Notes: generated by a model from the letters alone, not told the origin. Counted from the first letter of the stretch, positions 1 to 5,456 are shown. The stretch is DNA of 5,747 nt from an uncultured Actinomycetes bacterium (GCA_903847495.1 CAINDT010000090.1:1-5747); one strand, 5' to 3'. Made by a program: numbers and translations.

Positions 1-749
1 ATGCACCACATCTCGCCGGTGCGCATCAGGCCGGTCTGCACCTCGTCGGCGATGTAGAGCGTGTCGTACTGCTCGCAGAGGCGCTTGACGCCCTGGAGGT
101 AGCCGGGCTCGGGGAGCGGGAAGCCGTAGGTCGCGGGAATCGACTCGATCAGGACCCCGGCGACGTCGCGGCCCTTGAGCGCGTCTTCCATCGCGTTGAG
201 ATCGTTGAACGGGACGTTGATGAACTCCTCGGGGTGGTCGGCGAGGAACAGCTTCGAGAAGCGGTCGTCACCGGTGCCGACGGCGAGGCCGGTGTGGCCG
301 TGGTACGCCTTGATCAGCGAGACGATCTTGCGGCGCTGCTTGGTGTGACGCGCCGTCTTGATGGCGATGTCGATCGCCTCGCCGCCCGCGGCGCCGTAGA
401 TCACGCGGCGCATGTTCGGAGCGCACGTCTTGACGAGCGCCTCGGCCAGCGCAGTGCGTGCGAGCGACGGGAAGTGGTGGTTGCCCATGTCGAAGTGCTG
501 CATGGCCTGCTCGAGCGTGGCGATCAGCTCGGGGTTGCGATGGCCGAGGTTGTACGTGCCGCCGTTGAGGTGTACGTCGATCAGGCGGCGGCCGGCCATG
601 TCCCAGAGGTAGTAGCCCTCGCGGCGATCGATCACGAGGTCGATGCCGGCGTCCTGCCAGAAGTCGGTCTTGTCGGGATTCCAGAACGCGCGGGAGCGCT
701 CCAGCATGTCCGCCTTCGAGTCGTACGAGAAGAATCCGTAGTCGTACAT
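1..749 (-). CDS. class III PLP-dependent aminotransferase, N-terminal part (runs off the left edge)
   Basis: The reading frame starts at ATG 749-747 and stays open for 249 codons to the window edge; the C-terminal part, including the Schiff-base lysine, is missing. It is a fold-type I class III (ornithine/putrescine/GABA type) aminotransferase. Seen: GHRNPE (69-74), a PLP phosphate-cup segment GAAGGEA (119-125), the cofactor-stacking aromatic in AYHGHT (148-153), IESIPATYGFP (201-211), GYL (216-218), and DEVQTGLMRTG (235-245), where D235 pairs with the PLP pyridine nitrogen and Q238 contacts O3'. The start is supported by GGAAGG five bases upstream. The gene lies 88 bp after a flavin amine oxidase gene, in the same direction, and has its own control region, so a role in amine or amino-acid deamination is likely. 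The substrate is not predictable. Oddity: the usual NSG(A/T)EA phosphate-cup motif is replaced by GAAGGEA. Family certain, specificity unknown. Confidence 0.93.
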   Translation of the reverse strand, partial: MYDYGFFSYDSKADMLERSRAFWNPDKTDFWQDAGIDLVIDRREGYYLWDMAGRRLIDVHLNGGTYNLGHRNPELIATLEQAMQHFDMGNHHFPSLARTALAEALVKTCAPNMRRVIYGAAGGEAIDIAIKTARHTKQRRKIVSLIKAYHGHTGLAVGTGDDRFSKLFLADHPEEFINVPFNDLNAMEDALKGRDVAGVLIESIPATYGFPLPEPGYLQGVKRLCEQYDTLYIADEVQTGLMRTGEMWC

Positions 750-775
750 CGATGCCTTCCGAGGATACGGACCGG

Positions 776-804
776 AAGGTACCGAATATCAGACCAATTT
801 GCAA
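776..804 (-). promoter_or_regulatory. candidate promoter of the aminotransferase gene
   Basis: On the minus strand, TTGCAA (804-799) and TACCTT (781-776, a TANNNT -10) are 17 bp apart. This predicts a start near 769 and a leader of about 20 nt. It lies in a locally AT-rich pocket of an otherwise GC-rich window. The -35 hexamer sits at the centre of a 24-bp dyad, which fits a regulated promoter. Inferred from motifs only. Confidence 0.5.
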
Positions 805-813
805 ATCGGTCTG
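790..813. promoter_or_regulatory. 24-bp near-perfect dyad, probable operator
   Basis: The arms CAGACC and GGTCTG flank the perfect 10-bp palindrome ATTTGCAAAT. Of 12 base pairs of symmetry only one (796/807) is broken. The dyad is centred on the predicted -35 box of the aminotransferase promoter, where a bound dimeric protein would block or reposition RNA polymerase. The regulator is not identified. The lack of a T-run and the location upstream of a gene argue against a terminator. Confidence 0.55.
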
Positions 814-835
814 GTTATGGTCTGGAAACGGTCTT
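808..835. promoter_or_regulatory. three GGTCT repeats at 11-bp spacing; GlnR-box-like site
   Basis: GGTCT occurs at 808, 819 and 830, exactly 11 bp apart, so all three face the same side of the helix. The first two extend to GGTCTGG with a 4-bp spacer. This 7+4 direct-repeat layout is typical of OmpR/PhoB-family response-regulator sites. Within it, GTTAT (814-818), six bases, GAAAC (825-829) and six bases match the published actinobacterial GlnR box gTnAC-n6-GaAAC-n6 at 8 of 9 defined positions. It lies 10 bp upstream of the candidate -35, roughly -45 to -66, suitable for activation. The repeats are conserved in the GlnR spacers rather than its defined bases, so another OmpR-type regulator is equally possible. 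Confidence 0.45.
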
Positions 836-837
836 GA

Positions 838-2118
838 TCAGTCCTGCGCGGCCGCCCAGCGCCCGCCGCGCTTGCCCGACTCGAGCGCACCATCGACGAA
901 GCCCGCCCAGCCGTCGGCGATGTCGGCGCTCGCGAGGATCACGCGCCCCTCGGGCTCTTGCATCGCGGCGTGGTGGTTCGCGTACCAGCCCGGCCGATGA
1001 ATCGCCCACGTGCCCTGCGCGAACTCGTCGGCCTTCCAGTCGTGGTACGACAGTTCGACGACCGTCGCCTCCGGAAACACCCGGCCGAGTTCGCGCTGCG
1101 CCCACTCGAGGTCGTCACGGACGTCCGCGCCGTCGCGTCCGAAGGCGACCAGCGTCTGCTCGTCGCCGTCATCGAACAGCGTGGTGAACCAGCCGAACGG
1201 GTGATCCTCGGCGAGCGCAACCACGGTCTCGTCGAGGCCTCGGACCTTGAACATCGCCTTGCTGCCGATGCCGGCATGTCCCTGCGCAATGCCCGCCTGC
1301 TTCGCCTCGCTGAATCCCGGCTCGAACGCGATGTCACCGAGCACGTTGAGCGGGATCGTGACGACGGCGGTCCGGCCGACGATCGCCTCGCCTGAGCGGG
1401 TCGTCACGACCACGCGGTCCCCGTCCTGCTCGATCGCGGCGATTGGCGTCTCCAGCGCGACGTCACAGGCGGCCTCGTCGAGGATCGGCTGAAGGAAGCC
1501 GATCGTGCCTTCGGCAATCGCGATGTCACCGCCGGACGCCTGCTGCGTGCTCAGAAGATTGTGCCCGCACAGGGCGTGCCAGCGGAGGACGGACAGCGCA
1601 CCGGCATCGTCGGCATAGCCGCTGGCGAGTCCCTCGCACTCGCCCATCAGCACGCCATGCTCATCGGGCGTCAGGTCGAGCTCGGCGATGCGCTCTGCGA
1701 TCGTCATGCCGTCGAGGCGGGTGATGTCGTTCAGCGGCGAGAGCGGATCGTGGGGTAGCGGCAGGATCCGCCAGGAGTCGGCGTTGTACTTCGCCCACGC
1801 GCTCTCGATGATCGCGTCATGCTCATCGACATCTGCCGCGTGCACCTCGCCGCCCACAAGACGGGAGGCGCGCACCGGGGTCGGCAGCACCATCGGCGTG
1901 CACCCGGCGGCCATGATCTCGGTCCAGGCGTGCGGCTGGAACCAGTGGAAGAAGTTGCCGCCGCGCTCGTAGATCCGTCCGTCCCAGTCGGCGGTCCAGG
2001 TGCGGCCGCCGATACGGTCGCGGGCCTCGATGATCAGTGGCGTCTTGCCGGCACGGCGTACCTCGCGAGCTGCGGCACAGCCGGCGAACCCCGCTCCGAT
2101 CACGATGACGTCATGCAT
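838..2118 (-). CDS. FAD-dependent amine oxidase, NicA2/pseudooxynicotine oxidase-like (copy 1)
   Basis: A flavin monoamine oxidase family protein of 426 residues that oxidises a C-N bond of an amine with FAD. Seen: N-terminal dinucleotide site GAGFAG (8-13), ribose-binding E31, GGR (37-39), GG (53-54), FHWFQPHAW (57-65), the conserved Lys near flavin N5 in GSK (K287), and the C-terminal FAD segment DGWAGFVDGALESG (402-415). FHWFQPHxW and the general layout recall NicA2 of Pseudomonas (from memory). The residues forming the aromatic cage at the flavin are W371 and F407. The MAO-A/B SGGCY cysteine is absent, so FAD is probably non-covalent. There is no signal peptide, so it is probably cytoplasmic. 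The start is fixed by GGAAGGA six bases upstream and by the matching start of its tandem paralogue. Relatives such as NicA2 pass electrons to cytochrome c, so dehydrogenase rather than oxidase activity is possible. Substrate unknown. Confidence 0.93.
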   Translation of the reverse strand: MHDVIVIGAGFAGCAAAREVRRAGKTPLIIEARDRIGGRTWTADWDGRIYERGGNFFHWFQPHAWTEIMAAGCTPMVLPTPVRASRLVGGEVHAADVDEHDAIIESAWAKYNADSWRILPLPHDPLSPLNDITRLDGMTIAERIAELDLTPDEHGVLMGECEGLASGYADDAGALSVLRWHALCGHNLLSTQQASGGDIAIAEGTIGFLQPILDEAACDVALETPIAAIEQDGDRVVVTTRSGEAIVGRTAVVTIPLNVLGDIAFEPGFSEAKQAGIAQGHAGIGSKAMFKVRGLDETVVALAEDHPFGWFTTLFDDGDEQTLVAFGRDGADVRDDLEWAQRELGRVFPEATVVELSYHDWKADEFAQGTWAIHRPGWYANHHAAMQEPEGRVILASADIADGWAGFVDGALESGKRGGRWAAAQD

Positions 2119-2204
2119 GACGAGTCCTTCCCCGGACGCTCCTGACTACGCGATCAGCCTATCGGGCGCATGGTGCAGAGTCCAGCGCGGTTGCTGGGGC
2201 GGTG
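2119..2204. repeat. diverged duplicate of the leader plus 3' tail of the upstream small gene
   Basis: The 37 bases directly upstream of the ATG at 2118 match those upstream of the ATG at 3505 at 28 positions without gaps, including the shared blocks AGTCAGGA and CGTCCGGG. Beyond that, a weaker match continues: 2176-2194 resembles 3563-3582 (shared CAGA, CCAGC, GGTTGC), which in the other copy is the last coding bases of the DUF2325-like gene. The stretch is therefore best read as a remnant of a tandem duplication whose left end lay inside that gene, now non-coding. Confidence 0.6.
2156..2184 (-). promoter_or_regulatory. candidate promoter of amine oxidase copy 1
   Basis: Minus-strand TGGACT (2184-2179) and TAGGCT (2161-2156) are 17 bp apart, with 37 nt between the -10 and the ATG. 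The hexamers are weak on their own. They align with hexamers at the same spacing and the same distance from the ATG upstream of the paralogue at 3505, which is the main support. Confidence 0.45.
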
Positions 2205-2221
2205 GAATGCAGGCGGTCCGT

Positions 2222-3505
2222 CTACACCTGCGCGGCCGCCCAGCGTCCGCCGTGCTTGCCCGATTCGAGCGCGCCGTCGACGAAGCCAGCCCAGCCGTCG
2301 GCCCAATCGGAATTCGACAGGATCACGCGGCCCTCGGGGCGCTGCATCTCGGCGTGGTGGGTGGTGTACCAGCCTGGGCGGTGAATCGCCCACGTGCCCT
2401 GCGAGAACTCGTCGGACTTCCAGTCGTGCCAGTTCATGCCGATCACCTCGCAGCCCGGGATCGCCCGGTCGAGCTCGCGCTGTGCCCAGGCGAGGTCGCC
2501 GTCGACGATCTCGTCGCCGTCGTGACCGAAGCACACGAGGATCTGCTCATCGCCGGGCAGATCGAACATCGTGCCGACGAAGCCGAAGGGGTGGCTGGGG
2601 TGCATGCCCGAAACGGGGCCGCCGAGCGTGCGCACCTTGAGCATCACCTTGCTGCCGATGCCCGCCTGGCCGAGTCCGACACCGGACTGTTTCACCTCGG
2701 ACAGACCCGGCTCGAAGCGGATGGCTCCTAGCGCATTGAGCGGCACGGTCACGACGCATGCGCGGGCCGCCAGCGCCTCGCCCGAGCGCAGCGTGACGAC
2801 CACGCGGTCGGCCTCCTGCTCAATCGCCGCGATCGGCGCCTCAAGCCGCAGCTCGCAGGCGGCGGCATCAAGAATCGGCTGCAGGAAGGCGAGCGTGCCC
2901 TCCGCGATCGTGTAGCCGCCGGCAGATTCTTGCGTGCCAGCCAACGTGTGCCCCGATAGCGCGTGCCAGCGCATCACCGAGAGCGCGCCGGCATCGTCCA
3001 GATGTCCGCTCGCCACGCCCTGGCACTCCACCATCAGGAGTGCGCGCTCATCGTCGGTCAGGTCGAGCTCGTCGATCCGCTCCTGCATCGTCATGGCATC
3101 AAGCCGGGCAATGCGGTCGGGGTGGCGCAGGGGGGCGTGCGGCTCCGGGAGGATCTCCCACGAGCCCGCGTTGTACTTGTTCCAGGCCGACTCGTTGATG
3201 GCGTCGCGCTCGGCGCGGGTGCCGGTACGGAGCTGCTCATTGACGGTCCAGTGCACGGGGTCGCCGCTCGGCGGAGCGAGGGGCGTCACGCCGGCGGCGG
3301 TGACTTCGGTCCACAGGTGCGGCTGGAACCAGTGGAAGTAGTTGCCGCCGCGCTCGAACCGTTGCCCATCCCAATCCGAGGTCCAGGTACGTCCTCCGAT
3401 GCGGTCGCGCGCCTCGAGGATCAGCGGCGTCTTGCCGGCGCGGCGCACCTCGCGCGCCGCGGCACAGCCGGCGAACCCGGCTCCGATCACGATAACGTCA
3501 TGCAT
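2222..3505 (-). CDS. FAD-dependent amine oxidase, NicA2/pseudooxynicotine oxidase-like (copy 2)
   Basis: A 427-residue paralogue of the enzyme encoded at 838-2118; about two thirds of residues are identical by eye, with one difference in the first 42. Same landmarks: GAGFAG (8-13), E31, GGR (37-39), FHWFQPHLW (57-65), GSK with K286, the cage residues W372 and F408, and DGWAGFVDGALESG near the end. Expected to oxidise an amine with non-covalent FAD in the cytoplasm. The frame is open upstream to an ATG at 3544, but 3505 is chosen for three reasons: GGAGAGG lies just upstream, the paralogue starts at the equivalent codon, and the predicted -10 box (3548-3543) overlaps the longer start. It begins 56 bp after the DUF2325-like gene and ends 103 bp before copy 1. 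Differences from copy 1 cluster at about residues 73-97 and 292-317, suggesting a different amine substrate. Confidence 0.93.
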   Translation of the reverse strand: MHDVIVIGAGFAGCAAAREVRRAGKTPLILEARDRIGGRTWTSDWDGQRFERGGNYFHWFQPHLWTEVTAAGVTPLAPPSGDPVHWTVNEQLRTGTRAERDAINESAWNKYNAGSWEILPEPHAPLRHPDRIARLDAMTMQERIDELDLTDDERALLMVECQGVASGHLDDAGALSVMRWHALSGHTLAGTQESAGGYTIAEGTLAFLQPILDAAACELRLEAPIAAIEQEADRVVVTLRSGEALAARACVVTVPLNALGAIRFEPGLSEVKQSGVGLGQAGIGSKVMLKVRTLGGPVSGMHPSHPFGFVGTMFDLPGDEQILVCFGHDGDEIVDGDLAWAQRELDRAIPGCEVIGMNWHDWKSDEFSQGTWAIHRPGWYTTHHAEMQRPEGRVILSNSDWADGWAGFVDGALESGKHGGRWAAAQV

Positions 3506-3542
3506 GGCGTGCCCTCTCCCGGACGGTCCTGACTCCGCGCCC

Positions 3543-3571
3543 AAGGTAGCCGCTTGGTGCGTCAGAAGCCA
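3543..3571 (-). promoter_or_regulatory. candidate promoter of amine oxidase copy 2
   Basis: Minus-strand TGGCTT (3571-3566) and TACCTT (3548-3543) are 17 bp apart, with 37 nt between the -10 and the ATG at 3505, exactly as in the duplicated copy upstream of 2118. The -35 lies inside the last codons of the preceding gene. The -10 sequence is identical to that proposed for the aminotransferase. The gene may also be read through from the upstream genes. Confidence 0.45.
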
Positions 3572-4191
3572 GCACGGGTTGCGCGGTCATCGATCTTCGA
3601 GGCCGCCTCGAGCAGAAAGGCACTGATGCCGCGCGACTGCGTGGCGACCGTCTTCGGCCCCGCCCACGTGGCGCTGACCGTATGGCTGATCTCCGTCGAC
3701 CCCAGCAGCACGACCACGTCGCACCCGTCGATCTCGCGCTGCACATCGCGGCCTGGTCGGGCCGTCATGCCGTCGACGATGCGCACGTCGAGGTCGTCGC
3801 CCAGCAGCAGCGGCAGCTCACGGTGGACGTCGGGGTTGCCGCCGACGAAGATCACACGATGGAAGCGCGCGCGCCGGCAGGCGCGGGTCAGGATCAGCGC
3901 GCCGCGCCGCGTGGCACTGCCCTCGCAGATCACGCAGCGATCGCCGGCACCGGCGGTAATCGCATCGGGGTGGTCGCCACCGAGTCCGGCGTCGCGGCAC
4001 GGTGTGCACAGCAACGTGACCCGCGCCTTCAGGACGGCGACGACGTCGGGGCGCTTCCACTCGACAATGCGATCCTTGCCCGGGCGCGTGACGCCGGCCG
4101 CGTCGAGCGCGGCACGTCCCGCGGCCTGCGCGGCATCGGAGTGGTAGCCGCACTCGCGCAGCAGCTTGCTGATCGCCAGGTCCTTGGCCAT
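3562..4191 (-). CDS. CxxC-containing protein with DUF2325-like C-terminal domain
   Basis: A 209-residue protein of unknown function. An N-terminal, largely helical, Ala-rich part (about 1-58) is followed by two cysteine pairs, CTPC (62-65) and CVIC (86-89), spaced like a zinc ribbon. The C-terminal part (about 110-197) has a Rossmann-like alternation beginning RVIFVGGN (112-119). It continues to CDVVVLLGSTEISH (157-170) and RGISAF (187-192). The VGG, ISH and R-G-x-S-x-F landmarks are those I associate with DUF2325; this is recognition from memory and moderately sure. No signal peptide or membrane segment. It starts 13 bp after the stop of the cystathionine-type gene, so the two are almost certainly co-transcribed; a modest GGCGGG lies eight bases before the ATG. 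Possible roles are metal- or redox-sensing or nucleic-acid binding; none is shown. Confidence 0.85.
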   Translation of the reverse strand: MAKDLAISKLLRECGYHSDAAQAAGRAALDAAGVTRPGKDRIVEWKRPDVVAVLKARVTLLCTPCRDAGLGGDHPDAITAGAGDRCVICEGSATRRGALILTRACRRARFHRVIFVGGNPDVHRELPLLLGDDLDVRIVDGMTARPGRDVQREIDGCDVVVLLGSTEISHTVSATWAGPKTVATQSRGISAFLLEAASKIDDRATRAGF

Positions 4192-4204
4192 CGGACCGAC
4201 CCGC

Positions 4205-5311
4205 CTAGCCCTGATGGGCGATGGCGAGCGCCTGCGTGAGATCCGCGATCAGGTCGTCGCAGTGCTCGATCCCGGCAGAGACGCGAATCAGCGCGTGCGG
4301 CGTGCCCATCGCGCGCTCCGACTCGCGATTGCCGCGCACCTCCATCAGCGACTCGACGCCGCCGAGGCTCGTCGCGTTGGCGAAGACCTGCGTGGCGTTG
4401 CAGAGGCGTTCTGCCGTCTCGTGTCCGGCGGCGAGCTCGAAGGAGAGCATCGTGCCGAATCCCCGCATCTGCGTGGCAGCGAGGGCATGTCCCTTGTGCC
4501 AGCTCAGGCCGGGGTAGAGGACGTACGTCACGTGATTCGACTCGGCGAGGAACTCCGCGATTGCCTGGGCGTTTGCCTGCGCGCGCTCGAGTCGGACCGC
4601 CAGCGTGCGCAAGCCGCGGAGCGCGAGGAACGCTTCGAGCGACCCCGGTGTGGCGCCGTGGGCGTAGCGCTTGTCACGCAGCTTCTCCGCGAGCTCGTCG
4701 CTCCCGATCACGACGCCCATCAGCAGGTCGGCGTGGCCACCGATCAGCTTCGTCGCGCTGTGCACCACGAGGTCGGCACCGAGCGCCAGTGGCTGCTGGA
4801 GCAGCGGCGTGGTGAAGGTGCCGTCGACCGCCAGCAGGGTCGAGTCGCCAAGCCCCTCGGCGATCGCGGCGATATCGCAGATCTGCATCAGCGGGTTGCT
4901 CGGCGTCTCGAGCCAGACGAGGTCGGCGCCCTGCGCGGCAGTCAGCACCGCATCGACATCGGTCTGATCGACGAAGTGCACGTTGGCGCGGCCGTCCTTG
5001 GCGCGCTCCTTGAGCTGGCTCCAGAGGCCCATGTACAGCGAGACCGGTGCGACGATCGTGCCACCGATCGGCACGAGGTCCAGCACAGCCGTCGCCGCGG
5101 CGATCCCGCTGGCGAACGCGACGGCGCTACCGCCCTCGAGCTCGCCCATCACCGACTCGAAGGCCTCCCACGTCTCGTTGCCCGAACGGCCGTAGCTGAG
5201 GTCGCCGCCGACCCGGTAGGTGCTGTTGAGCACGATGGGCGTGTTGAGCATCGCGCCCGGACCCTCCGGGCGCCCGCCCTGCACGAGCGCGGTATCGGGG
5301 TGACGATCCAT
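4205..5311 (-). CDS. Cys/Met-metabolism PLP enzyme (cystathionine gamma-synthase / gamma-lyase family)
   Basis: A 368-residue fold-type I PLP enzyme acting on sulfur amino acids or related gamma-substituted substrates; members make or cleave cystathionine or cleave methionine. Seen: the YGRSGNETWEAFE segment (40-52; Y40 and R42 contact PLP phosphate of the partner subunit), ASGIAA (67-72), Y93 at the cofactor-stacking position, ETPSNP (135-140), D163 for the pyridine nitrogen, HSATK (184-188) with Schiff-base K188, SLGGVESL (335-342), and IRVSAGIEHCDDLIADL (352-368 region). It is slightly shorter than the usual 380-400 residues but complete. Oddity: the usual VDNT is VDGT (162-165). No Shine-Dalgarno is visible, but a TACCCT six bases before the ATG suggests a leaderless mRNA. 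First of the leftward genes, 13 bp before the CxxC protein. Synthase versus lyase cannot be decided here. Confidence 0.92.
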   Translation of the reverse strand: MDRHPDTALVQGGRPEGPGAMLNTPIVLNSTYRVGGDLSYGRSGNETWEAFESVMGELEGGSAVAFASGIAAATAVLDLVPIGGTIVAPVSLYMGLWSQLKERAKDGRANVHFVDQTDVDAVLTAAQGADLVWLETPSNPLMQICDIAAIAEGLGDSTLLAVDGTFTTPLLQQPLALGADLVVHSATKLIGGHADLLMGVVIGSDELAEKLRDKRYAHGATPGSLEAFLALRGLRTLAVRLERAQANAQAIAEFLAESNHVTYVLYPGLSWHKGHALAATQMRGFGTMLSFELAAGHETAERLCNATQVFANATSLGGVESLMEVRGNRESERAMGTPHALIRVSAGIEHCDDLIADLTQALAIAHQG

Positions 5312-5317
5312 GCGCGG

Positions 5318-5323
5318 AGGGTA
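5318..5323 (-). promoter_or_regulatory. candidate -10 element giving a leaderless transcript
   Basis: Minus-strand TACCCT (TANNNT) ends six bases before the ATG at 5311, the spacing seen in leaderless actinobacterial and Deinococcus mRNAs, where transcription starts at the A of the ATG. No convincing -35 is present and no Shine-Dalgarno lies before the ATG, which fits a leaderless gene. Confidence 0.4.
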
Positions 5324-5346
5324 CCGCCCGCGCCGCGCTCGCAGCG

Positions 5347-5393
5347 GCGATCAGCTTCGGAGTGGGGTCAGACCCCATTCCGAAGCTGATCGC
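5347..5393. repeat. 47-bp near-perfect inverted repeat with GGGGTCAGACCCC core
   Basis: Two 23-base arms (5347-5369 and 5371-5393) surround a single A at 5370. They are complementary except for one pair (5362/5378), which is a G-U wobble on the plus strand. The core GGGGTCAGACCCC is flanked by AGCTTCGGA / TCCGAAGCT and GCGATC / GATCGC. It lies between two divergent gene starts, 36 bp from one ATG, so an ordinary terminator role is unlikely. Similar cores occur in dispersed palindromes and at the ends of REP-associated (Y1) transposase elements in many bacteria (from memory), so a REP- or MITE-like insertion is the leading reading. Confidence 0.8.
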
Positions 5394-5400
5394 GGCGCAG

Positions 5401-5412
5401 GGTTCGCGAACC
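5401..5412. promoter_or_regulatory. 12-bp perfect palindrome, possible operator
   Basis: GGTTCGCGAACC is perfectly self-complementary. It lies just upstream of the candidate extended -10 of the helicase gene, across the spacer and -35 side of that promoter, where a repressor would act. The binding protein is unknown; the half-site order is the reverse of the GAAC-N4-GTTC LexA box. Confidence 0.3.
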
Positions 5413-5414
5413 GC

Positions 5415-5423
5415 TGATACCGT
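5415..5423 (+). promoter_or_regulatory. candidate extended -10 promoter of the helicase gene
   Basis: TGATACCGT fits the extended -10 pattern TGnTANNNT. It would start transcription near 5430 and leave a leader of about 94 nt before the ATG at 5524. No good -35 hexamer is seen, as is common with extended -10 promoters. Confidence 0.35.
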
Positions 5424-5456
5424 GGGAGGACGTTCCTGGCTGCTGGCGAATCCGTC

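Noticed and set aside
234..1187. 317-codon open frame on the plus strand
   Set aside because: It spans antisense to two well-supported minus-strand genes and their control region, ends in Arg-rich sequence and shows no recognisable domain.
838..3505. A nicotine-degradation locus
   Set aside because: Similarity to NicA2 is at family level, the cage residue Asn462 is replaced by Phe, and no other nicotine-pathway gene is in the window.
3506..3544. N-terminal extension of amine oxidase copy 2 to an ATG at 3544
   Set aside because: The extra 13 residues are absent from the paralogue, the ribosome binding site lies before the ATG at 3505, and the extension overlaps the predicted -10 box.
3537..3561. 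CCAAG/CTTGG hairpin between the CxxC protein gene and amine oxidase copy 2 as a terminator
   Set aside because: The stem is only five pairs before a bulge and there is no T-run. The bases are better explained as the promoter region shared with the paralogue.
4166..5389. 407-codon open frame on the plus strand, longer than the minus-strand gene it covers
   Set aside because: Its translation is Arg/Ala-rich and low in complexity with no family motifs, while the opposite strand encodes a complete PLP enzyme with all key residues. It is a high-GC shadow frame.
5347..5393. Rho-independent terminator
   Set aside because: Both flanking genes start away from it and no T-run follows either arm, so there is no upstream transcript for it to end.
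5401..5412. LexA/SOS box
   Set aside because: The actinobacterial SOS box is GAAC-N4-GTTC; this palindrome has GTTC before GAAC with a two-base centre, so orientation and spacing are wrong.
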